Shown here piece by piece: positions 10,441 through 16,380 of a stretch of DNA of 16,380 nucleotides; position 1 is the stretch's first letter; every line of letters begins with the position of its first letter. Under the pieces are notes generated by a model. The model saw only the letters and a program-made list of their open reading frames with translations, made no database searches and was not told the origin of the DNA. The stretch comes from a bacterium (lineage in GTDB: Bacteria; Patescibacteriota; Patescibacteriia; Patescibacteriales; GWE2-39-37): assembly GCA_021786695.1 (NCBI GenBank), contig JAJYMT010000031.1:1-16380 (forward strand), written 5' to 3'. The translations under genes and the position numbers were made by a program.

Positions 10441-13400
10441 ATGAACAAGACAGAAAACAAACCGGCTAATCCTATCGTCAAACTCGAGGAAGAAGTTTTG
10501 ACTTTTTGGGATTGGGCAAAAATATTTGAGAAGTCAGTAGAGCGCGAGGCGCCGAAGGGCGACTATGTTTTTTATGATGGGCCGCCTTTTGCTACCGGTT
10601 TGCCGCACCATGGCCATATCGTCGCGTCCTTGATGAAAGACGCGGTGCCGCGGTATTGGACGATGAACGGCTTTCGGGTGGAGCGCAAATGGGGCTGGGA
10701 TTGCCACGGCCTGCCGATCGAGAACATCGCGGAAAAAGAGCTCGGCTTCAAGCGTAAAAAAGATATTTTGGAATACGGCGTCGATAAATTCAACGAGTTT
10801 TGCCGCTCCAAGGTCTTGTCGTATGTCGAAGAATGGAAAAAAGTGATTCGCCGCCTCGGTCGCTGGGCGGACATGGAGAATAGCTACAAGACGATGGACC
10901 TGCCCTTTATGGAATCGGTCTGGTGGGTCTTTAAACAGCTTTGGGACAAGGGTCTGATCTATGAGAGCTATCGCTCCATCCACATCTGCCCGCGCTGTGA
11001 GACGACCCTATCCCAGCAGGAAGTGACGGAGGGGTATAAGGAAGGTATTAAAGATCTGTCGGCGGTTGTTAAATTTGAGTTAGAAGGTAGCCCTTCGGCA
11101 GGCTCAGGGCAAGCTCGGACGTACGTCCTCGCTTGGACGACCACGCCCTGGACGTTGATTGCCAATACGGCGTTGGCGGTTGGAGAAGATATTGATTATC
11201 TGAAACTAGATGTTGAATTTAGAGAAAGCAATATCAAGGAAAGTTATATAGTTTCTAAAGATAGAATCGGCAGCGTTATTAATGTTATAGGGACTGATGT
11301 AGATGATGATACAATAGATGCTTTAAAAGATGTAACGGCTGAATTTTTTCAAATTGAACATAATAATTTTGTTAAAACCTCAAAAGTAATTAAAGGCAAG
11401 GATTTAATCGGCAAAAAATATAAACCGCTTTTTGATTATTATTCTAAAGACGAAAGTTTAAAGAATAAAGAGAAGGGTTGGATGATTTACGCCGGTGATT
11501 TTGTTTCGACCGAAGACGGTACCGGCATCGTGCACATCGCGCCGGCTTTCGGCGAGGACGATTTGAATTTAGGGAAAAAAGAAAACCTGCCGTTCGTTCA
11601 GCATCTTGGTATGGATGGTGTCATTAATAATGAAGTTACTGATTTTGCCGGTCTGCACGTAAAACCAATTGAGGATGTTCAGGCGACTGACAAAAAAATC
11701 GTTGAGTATCTCAAAGAGAATAATAAATTATTCAGCTCCGAGCAGTACGAACATAACTACCCGCACTGCTGGCGCTGTGAGACACCGCTACTCAATTACG
11801 TCACCACCTCCTGGTTCGTGAATGTTTTAAAAGTGAAAGAGCGGGCGATCGAACTGGCCAAAGAGATCAGCTGGTCGCCGGCGCACATCAAGGAGGGTCG
11901 CTGGGGCAAATGGCTCGAGGGCGCGCGCGACTGGTCAATCAGCCGCCAGCGTTTCTGGGCGAGCGTGATGCCGATTTGGAAATGTGAAGCGTGCGGTGAA
12001 TATAAAGTAGTGGGATCGGTGGATGAAATCAGGGAACAATTCGGTAATCCTAATAAATTATTTTTATTCAGGCATGGCGAGGCGGAGAATAATGTTAAGA
12101 AGATACTAAGCTGCCTGCCGGAAAAAACACAATATGGTCTTACGGAAAGGGGTAGAGCGGCCGTGTTGCAGTCAGCCAAGGGGCTTAAAGACCAAAAAGT
12201 AGATTTGATCATCAGCTCCCCGCTAACCAGGACCAAAGAAACAGCTGAATTAATTGCTAAAGAATTAGGAGTGGAAATTATTTTTGATGACCGTTTACGT
12301 GAAACTGATTCCGGAAAATTCAACGGTCAACATAGTGAAAATTGGCGCCAAATTGAGCAAATGCAATTTAATGAAAGTAATCAATTCGGAGTAGAAACAT
12401 ACTCTAAAGTAAGAGTTCGCATCAATTCTTTATTAGAAGACCTGAACTGTAAATATGAAAACAAAAACCTGGTCATAGTTTCTCATGGTGATCCCTTAAG
12501 GACAATTGAAGCGATTTTAAACGGCTGGTCAGACAAAGAGATGGCGGCCAGAAAATATCCGGATAAAGGAATGGTGTTTCCGGTATATTCTAAAGCGATA
12601 GATCTGCACAAGCATCGGGTTGACAGCATAGTTTTATCATGTGATAAGTGCCGCGGAATAATGAAGCGCGTGCCGGATGTCTTGGACACCTGGTTTGACT
12701 CAGGTTCTATGCCGTATGCGCAGATGCATTATCCGTTTGAAAATAAGGAAAAGTTCGAGCAAAATTTTCCGGCTGAGTTCATCGCCGAAGGCACCGATCA
12801 GACGCGCGCCTGGTTTTATTATCTGCACCTCTTGGCCTCCGCCATCAAGGACAAGCCGGCTTTCAAGAACGTGATCGTCAATGGCATCGTCTTGGCCGAG
12901 GACGGTAAGAAGATGGCCAAGCGTCTGAAAAATTACACCGATCCGAGCATCTTGTTCGAGCGTTATGGCGCTGATGCGGTACGTTATTATCTTCTATCAT
13001 CGGCAGTAATGATGGCAGACGATCTGAATTTTTCCGACAAGGGAGTGGAAGAGGCGTTAAGAAAAAATCTGATGGTGCTCTGGAATGTATATAAGTTTTA
13101 TGAACAGTACGCAGTCAATTACGAATTATCAATTACGAATTATCAATTTAATTCAATAAATGTTTTGGATCAATGGATAATTGCAAGGTTGAATCAGTTA
13201 ATCGCGGAAGTCACCAAACAGATGGACGGCTACGACCTGCCTCGTTCGGTCCGGCCATTGAGCGATTTCATCAACGATTTGTCGACTTGGTATATCCGCC
13301 GGTCGCGCGAACGCTTCAAATCTGATGATGAGAAAGATCCTTCGGCAAGCTCAGGACAGGCAAGCGACAGAGATAATGCTTTAGCCACAACAAAATATGT

Positions 13401-14061
13401 TCTGATCGAACTGTCCAAGGTGATGGCGCCTTTTATGCCTTTTATGGCGGAGAGCTTGTGGCAGCGGGTGACTGGCAATAATTTTAAGGATGACAAAAAA
13501 TCTGTGCATTTGGAGGCGTGGCCCGAGTCGCGTAACGTGGAACGCGTAACGCATAACAAGATTTTGGAAGAAATGAGTATTGCAAGAACGAGCGCCGCTG
13601 AGGGATTATCTGCGAGAGATGCCGCAGGAATAAAGATCAGGCAGGTTTTACCATTTTATGAATCTCCACTAGCTAAAGATTTATCAGAGGAATTAGCGCG
13701 ACTTATTAAAGAGGAGGTAAATGTTTTACGGTATGCCTATGGTAGTGAAAAAAAACTCGGCACCGAGTTGACGGAAGAATTAAAACTGGACGGCGTAAGG
13801 CGGGAGCTGGTGCGCTCAATAAATAATTTACGCAAGAATGCCGGATTGACTATCGCCGATTGCATCGCTATCTATTGGAGCATCGACGAGGCGGATTTCA
13901 GCGCGCCGCTGGTTAAACAGGTGTTTGAAAAATTCGGCGAGGAGTTGAAAAAAGACACCCTGGCCGAGTCGATTAAGCATGAACATCGCGACGATGCGGA
14001 TGCGAAAAAAGAAGTGAAAGTGAATGGTGAGACGGTTTGGCTGGGCATCAAAAAAATTTAA
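10441..14061 (+). CDS. ileS: Isoleucyl-tRNA synthetase with an inserted histidine-phosphatase domain
   Basis: Class I synthetase charging tRNA-Ile; 1206 residues, longer than the usual 900-1070. HIGH appears as HHGH (56-59). The CP1 editing domain shows WTTTPWTL (232-239) and GTGIVHIAPAFGEDD (360-374). CxxC pairs in CPRCETT, CWRCET, CEACGE and CDKCRG suggest metal binding. KMSKR is KMAKR (824-828), with Ser replaced by Ala. DTWFDSGSMPYAQMHYPFEN and the overall layout resemble the eukaryote-like (type 2) IleRS. Between GSVDEIREQFG and AIDLHKHRVD lies a complete histidine-phosphatase domain (about 537-716) in the same frame. Two PSAGSGQA-type patches (218, 967) and two other repeat patches add loops. 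ATG 10441 is preferred to an upstream TTG that would translate leader repeats. Three genes follow with gaps of 4 and 1 bases and a 14-base overlap. Confidence 0.95.
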   Translation: MNKTENKPANPIVKLEEEVLTFWDWAKIFEKSVEREAPKGDYVFYDGPPFATGLPHHGHIVASLMKDAVPRYWTMNGFRVERKWGWDCHGLPIENIAEKELGFKRKKDILEYGVDKFNEFCRSKVLSYVEEWKKVIRRLGRWADMENSYKTMDLPFMESVWWVFKQLWDKGLIYESYRSIHICPRCETTLSQQEVTEGYKEGIKDLSAVVKFELEGSPSAGSGQARTYVLAWTTTPWTLIANTALAVGEDIDYLKLDVEFRESNIKESYIVSKDRIGSVINVIGTDVDDDTIDALKDVTAEFFQIEHNNFVKTSKVIKGKDLIGKKYKPLFDYYSKDESLKNKEKGWMIYAGDFVSTEDGTGIVHIAPAFGEDDLNLGKKENLPFVQHLGMDGVINNEVTDFAGLHVKPIEDVQATDKKIVEYLKENNKLFSSEQYEHNYPHCWRCETPLLNYVTTSWFVNVLKVKERAIELAKEISWSPAHIKEGRWGKWLEGARDWSISRQRFWASVMPIWKCEACGEYKVVGSVDEIREQFGNPNKLFLFRHGEAENNVKKILSCLPEKTQYGLTERGRAAVLQSAKGLKDQKVDLIISSPLTRTKETAELIAKELGVEIIFDDRLRETDSGKFNGQHSENWRQIEQMQFNESNQFGVETYSKVRVRINSLLEDLNCKYENKNLVIVSHGDPLRTIEAILNGWSDKEMAARKYPDKGMVFPVYSKAIDLHKHRVDSIVLSCDKCRGIMKRVPDVLDTWFDSGSMPYAQMHYPFENKEKFEQNFPAEFIAEGTDQTRAWFYYLHLLASAIKDKPAFKNVIVNGIVLAEDGKKMAKRLKNYTDPSILFERYGADAVRYYLLSSAVMMADDLNFSDKGVEEALRKNLMVLWNVYKFYEQYAVNYELSITNYQFNSINVLDQWIIARLNQLIAEVTKQMDGYDLPRSVRPLSDFINDLSTWYIRRSRERFKSDDEKDPSASSGQASDRDNALATTKYVLIELSKVMAPFMPFMAESLWQRVTGNNFKDDKKSVHLEAWPESRNVERVTHNKILEEMSIARTSAAEGLSARDAAGIKIRQVLPFYESPLAKDLSEELARLIKEEVNVLRYAYGSEKKLGTELTEELKLDGVRRELVRSINNLRKNAGLTIADCIAIYWSIDEADFSAPLVKQVFEKFGEELKKDTLAESIKHEHRDDADAKKEVKVNGETVWLGIKKI
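11092..11118 (+). repeat. PSAGSGQA-encoding short repeat, copy 2 (ileS CP1 region)
   Basis: CCTTCGGCAGGCTCAGGGCA and following bases, read as PSAGSGQAR (residues 218-226). It lies just before the editing-domain motif WTTTPWT. It has the same frame and phase as the copies at 2435 and 13339. Confidence 0.85.
12049..12588 (+). other. Histidine-phosphatase (phosphoglycerate-mutase-like) domain inside IleRS
   Basis: About 180 residues carrying the full signature of the two-histidine phosphatase superfamily. FLFRHGEAENN holds Arg544 and the nucleophile His545. SSPLTRTKETAE holds the second Arg597. RLRETDSGKFNG holds the acidic Glu621. VIVSHGDPLR holds the second His682. All expected catalytic residues are present, so the domain is probably active, but its substrate is unknown. 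It is flanked by IleRS sequence that matches continuously once the insert is removed, and it falls after the CP1 editing domain and before the conserved DTWFDSGSMPYAQ segment. Its codons are AT-richer than the adjacent synthetase core, consistent with later acquisition. Confidence 0.93.
13115..13156 (+). repeat. 14-base tandem repeat inside ileS
   Basis: TCAATTACGAATTA occurs twice back to back (13115-13128, 13129-13142), then a partial third TCAATTTAATTC. It is read in frame as NYELSITNYQFNS at the border of the anticodon-binding domain. Confidence 0.75.
13339..13365 (+). repeat. PSASSGQA-encoding short repeat, copy 3 (ileS anticodon domain)
   Basis: CCTTCGGCAAGCTCAGGACA and following bases, read as PSASSGQAS (from residue 967). 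It is the same repeat family and the same frame as the copies at 2435 and 11092. Confidence 0.85.
13529..13557 (+). repeat. CGCGTAACG direct repeat inside ileS
   Basis: CGCGTAACG appears twice within 29 bases with GTAACGCATAAC following, read as RNVERVTHNK between LEAWPES and the C-terminal segment. It looks like a small repeat insert. Confidence 0.5.
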
Positions 14062-14065
14062 TCAT

Positions 14066-14326
14066 ATGAAAATCGAAAAAAAGGCCTGGCCTGAACTTTT
14101 TCAGGCGATAGTGGACGGTAAGAAAAATTTCGACCTGCGCCTCGCTGACTTTGAGGTGAGGGAAGGCGATGTCCTGGTTTTGCGCGAGTGGGATCCGGCG
14201 ACGAAAGAATATTCCGGCAGAACGATCGAAAAAGAGGTCGGCTATGTCATCAAGACCAAGGAGCAAAAATTTTGGCCGGAGGATGAAGTCGAGCGCTACG
14301 GTTACCAGATATTGTCTTTAAAATAA
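14066..14326 (+). CDS. DUF3850 / ASCH-fold protein, 86 residues
   Basis: KAWPELFQAIVDGKKNFDLR (6-25), then DFEVREGDVLVLREWDP (28-44), EYSGRTIEKEVGYVIKTKE (48-66): this order is the DUF3850 signature, a PUA/ASCH-like small beta-barrel expected to bind RNA or a modified nucleotide (family knowledge). The match is good over the whole length. The ATG at 14066 lies 4 bases after the ileS stop and the next gene begins one base after its own stop, so it belongs to the ileS operon and is probably translationally coupled. No Shine-Dalgarno. Its specific ligand cannot be told; the company of IleRS and a PP-loop protein makes a tRNA-related role plausible. Confidence 0.85.
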   Translation: MKIEKKAWPELFQAIVDGKKNFDLRLADFEVREGDVLVLREWDPATKEYSGRTIEKEVGYVIKTKEQKFWPEDEVERYGYQILSLK

Positions 14327-14327
14327 A

Positions 14328-14885
14328 ATGATGAGAAAAAGTATCATCTTGCCCGGATGGATGAGTCGGGTCAAGAATTACAGAATGGGCGAAGGATCGG
14401 ATATCTGGGAGGAATTCGGCGATCCGATGAAGCTGCCGGAGGCGGAGTACATTGTTTGCCACAGCTTGGGCTGCCACTACGCGCTTTCCAATTGGCAAAA
14501 CGGCCGTGATAACAAATTAATTTTGGTCAATCCGCCGATTTTTAAAAGAAATATTTTTGCCTGGGCCTGGCGCTGGCTGCGTTATCTGGCCGCGGAGGGG
14601 CCGGGCGTTTCGTTCCACGACATCGGAGCCAAAGAAATAATTGCGGGGATAAAAAATTGCCAGAAATTAATGCAGCCGGATTTCCGGATAGTTTTAAAAA
14701 AACTGCCGAAAGAAAATCTCACTATCATTAGGGGCAAGAACGACAATTATTTTTGCGACCGCGAGGTAGCGGACTTCGCTCGAGCGGAAAATATCCGGCT
14801 GATTGAGGTGGCGGACTGCGGGCATAATTGGTGTGGTGGACTTAAGAATGAGGTTTTAAAGATAATCGGCGATGAAAAAAGTTAA
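14328..14885 (+). CDS. Small alpha/beta-fold serine hydrolase, 185 residues
   Basis: A probable esterase or related hydrolase. An N-terminal strand SIILPGW (5-11) starts the fold. The nucleophile elbow is CHSLGCHYAL (44-53), Ser46. The acidic residue is likely Asp139 in IIRGKNDNYFCD, and the base His166 in CGHNW, giving a complete Ser-Asp-His triad in the normal order. Size and motif order resemble RBBP9/YdeN-type hydrolases. No signal peptide or membrane segment, so it should be cytoplasmic. The substrate is unknown. It starts one base after the DUF3850 stop and its last 14 bases overlap the start of the PP-loop gene. A second ATG immediately after the first (14331) could also be used. Confidence 0.85.
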   Translation: MMRKSIILPGWMSRVKNYRMGEGSDIWEEFGDPMKLPEAEYIVCHSLGCHYALSNWQNGRDNKLILVNPPIFKRNIFAWAWRWLRYLAAEGPGVSFHDIGAKEIIAGIKNCQKLMQPDFRIVLKKLPKENLTIIRGKNDNYFCDREVADFARAENIRLIEVADCGHNWCGGLKNEVLKIIGDEKS

Positions 14886-15903
14886 AGCACTTGTTCTCCT
14901 TTCCGGCGGGCTGGATTCGATGTTGGCTGCCAAACTGCTCCTTGAGCAGGGCGTCGAGGTGGCGGGAATAACTTTCATCAGCAATTTTTTCGGCGCCGCT
15001 AAAGCGCGCAAAGCGGCTGAGCAGTTGGGCATCAGATTGCTCGAACATGATTTCAGAGAGGAGCACCTGGCAATGGTCAAGCAGCCGGCGCACGGCTACG
15101 GTTCTAATATGAATCCCTGCATCGATTGCCACGCGCTGATGCTGACGCGCGCCCGGGAGCTTATGGAGAGGGACGGTTTTGATCTGGTAGCGACCGGCGA
15201 GGTGCTCGGCCAGCGGCCGATGTCGCAGAATCTTCAAGCACTGGCGATCGTGGCCAAAATTTCCGGCATCGGCGACCGCCTGGTCCGGCCGTTATCCGCA
15301 AAACTCCTTGACGAGACAATGCCGGAAAAAACCTTACTGGTAGACAGAAACAAACTGCTTGATATCAGCGGCCGCTCCAGAAAACGCCAGGTCGAATTGG
15401 CCGCTCGATATGGTATCAAAGATTACCCCAGTCCGGCCGGCGGCTGCCTGCTCACCGACCCCGGGTATAGCAAGAAACTGAAAGAACTTTTTACCTATTG
15501 GCCGGAGTGCCAGGGAGGCGATACGGAAATCATCAAACACGGCAGAGTATTCTGGCTGACCGCGAACTCTGATAACGGCGAAGAAAAAATTTTACTCTTG
15601 ATCGGACGCGACCAGGCAGATAACGAGGCCTTGCAAAAATCAGCAAAATCAGGTGATATTATAGTGGAATTGGCCGATGAAAACGGACCGACCGCCTTAA
15701 TCAGATTTAAAGATCATGAGTTAATACTTAAGAATTGGGATTTCGAAATTATCGCTCCGGAAAACATAAATTTTGATAGGATGAAATTAAACGAGCATAA
15801 GTCAAAAGACGAGATTATCAGCACAGCCGCTCTGTTGGCCGGTTATTATGCCGCTAAATTACGCGGGAAAAAAGTTAAAATAAAAATAACCAATAAGACA
15901 TAA
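14872..15903 (+). CDS. PP-loop ATPase (ThiI/MnmA-like) with C-terminal NFACT-R-like domain
   Basis: A predicted adenylating sulfurtransferase acting on RNA, 343 residues. The PP-loop SGGLDS (11-16) follows the first strand. NPCIDCHALM supplies Cys83 and Cys86, and PAGGCLLTDP supplies Cys192; such cysteines relay sulfur or bind a cluster in tRNA-thiolating relatives. DLVATGEVLGQRPMSQN (104-120) is the ATP-site loop. After about residue 220, ILLLIGRDQADNEALQKSAK and GDIIVELADENGP (261-273) resemble the NFACT-R (DUF814) RNA-binding module. The lack of a THUMP domain argues against classical ThiI, and the layout differs from MnmA. The exact nucleoside is unknown. It overlaps the hydrolase gene by 14 bases and is the last gene of the ileS operon; no clear terminator follows. 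Confidence 0.85.
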   Translation: MKKVKALVLLSGGLDSMLAAKLLLEQGVEVAGITFISNFFGAAKARKAAEQLGIRLLEHDFREEHLAMVKQPAHGYGSNMNPCIDCHALMLTRARELMERDGFDLVATGEVLGQRPMSQNLQALAIVAKISGIGDRLVRPLSAKLLDETMPEKTLLVDRNKLLDISGRSRKRQVELAARYGIKDYPSPAGGCLLTDPGYSKKLKELFTYWPECQGGDTEIIKHGRVFWLTANSDNGEEKILLLIGRDQADNEALQKSAKSGDIIVELADENGPTALIRFKDHELILKNWDFEIIAPENINFDRMKLNEHKSKDEIISTAALLAGYYAAKLRGKKVKIKITNKT

Positions 15904-15990
15904 TTATAGATATTAATAAAAATCGGTTTGGTTAGAATAAAATCGAATTATTGATCCGCAATATTCGAGAGTAATTCGCAATCATTCGCG

Positions 15991-16380
15991 ATGAAAAAAT
16001 TTATGACAACCACTCTATGGATCGTGCTCGGTGCGGTAGCGGCACTCGTCGTCTATTTCATCGCCATCTACAACGGCCTGATCCGGCTGAAGAACCGCGT
16101 CAATGAGGCCTGGAGCGACATCGACGTCCAACTGAAGCGCCGCTACGACCTGATCCCGAATCTGGTCGAGACGGTCAAGGGCTATGCCGCCCACGAGCAA
16201 TCGACTTTTGAGAAAGTGATCAACGCGCGTAACGCGGCGATGGCCGCGCCGGCCGGCGAAGCCAAGGCCAAAGCGGAAAATACCCTGTCCGATACCCTGA
16301 AATCGATCTTTGCCCTGGCCGAAGCCTATCCGGACCTCAAGGCCAACCAGAATTTTTTGGAACTGCAGCGCGAATTGACT
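15991..16380 (+). CDS. lemA: LemA-family membrane protein, 3' end outside the window
   Basis: One N-terminal membrane helix (about residues 7-27, TLWIVLGAVAALVVYFIAIY) is followed by the LemA signature: YNGLIRLKNRVNEAWSDIDV, then QLKRRYDLIPNLVETVKGYA, then KVINARNAAM and a helical NQNFLELQRELT. LemA proteins form a coiled helical bundle outside or against the membrane and often precede a TPM-domain or HtpX gene; whether that holds here lies beyond the edge. The first 130 residues are visible and open to the window end. The ATG at 15991 was chosen; ATG 16003 is also possible. The 87-base gap upstream is AT-rich with ATTCG micro-repeats and no convincing promoter. Codons are strongly G/C-ending, like glyS. 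Confidence 0.93.
   Translation, partial: MKKFMTTTLWIVLGAVAALVVYFIAIYNGLIRLKNRVNEAWSDIDVQLKRRYDLIPNLVETVKGYAAHEQSTFEKVINARNAAMAAPAGEAKAKAENTLSDTLKSIFALAEAYPDLKANQNFLELQRELT

Noticed and set aside
12049..12588. Separate phosphatase gene between two halves of a split ileS
   Set aside because: There is no stop codon or frame change at either junction; one continuous frame covers the synthetase and the insert.
1031..13557. CRISPR array or transposon
   Set aside because: The repeats are short, irregularly spaced and lie inside genes; no spacers, Cas or transposase genes are present.
14872..15903. Classical MnmA or ThiI
   Set aside because: No THUMP or rhodanese domain and no MnmA core motif set; only the PP-loop and cysteines are shared, and the C-terminus is NFACT-R-like.

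Overview
This window looks like a chromosome segment from a Candidate Phyla Radiation (Patescibacteria)-type bacterium read with the standard bacterial code. The placement is inferred from four things: compact gene packing, almost no Shine-Dalgarno sequences, miniature repeats of the kind I associate with CPR genomes found both between and inside genes, and shortened repair proteins. No rRNA, tRNA, CRISPR array, transposase or phage gene is visible. All 13 complete genes end in TAA or TAG, none in TGA.

Layout. 43-4777 holds three aminoacyl-tRNA synthetase genes in a row: tyrS, argS and glyS. glyS has its own promoter and a T-box attenuator whose Stem I is only a short hairpin. 4799-5572 holds an unrecognised 166-residue protein with the one strong Shine-Dalgarno of the window, then a 57-residue ferredoxin. 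5651-8883 holds uvrC and uvrB, convergent and sharing a TTAA at their stops; both proteins lack their usual C-terminal interaction modules. 9031-9768 is an orphan gene whose promoter carries a nine-G tract between -35 and -10. 9877-10200 is a small DUF4258-like protein. 10201-10318 is a miniature inverted-repeat element. 10441-15903 is a tightly packed four-gene run: ileS, a DUF3850/ASCH protein, an alpha/beta hydrolase and a PP-loop protein. A LemA-family gene runs off the right edge.

Function. Most recognisable genes serve tRNA charging or processing (TyrRS, ArgRS, GlyRS, IleRS, a PP-loop tRNA-sulfurtransferase-like protein, and an ASCH protein of likely RNA-binding fold). A second group serves nucleotide excision repair. 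The most striking items are: (1) an apparently intact histidine-phosphatase domain of about 180 residues inserted inside IleRS; (2) a minimal T-box leader with a GGC glycine specifier in the loop of a 6-bp Stem I, directly after a near-consensus promoter; (3) a poly-G promoter spacer that could allow phase variation; (4) short repeats inserted in frame in tyrS, argS, ileS and uvrC.
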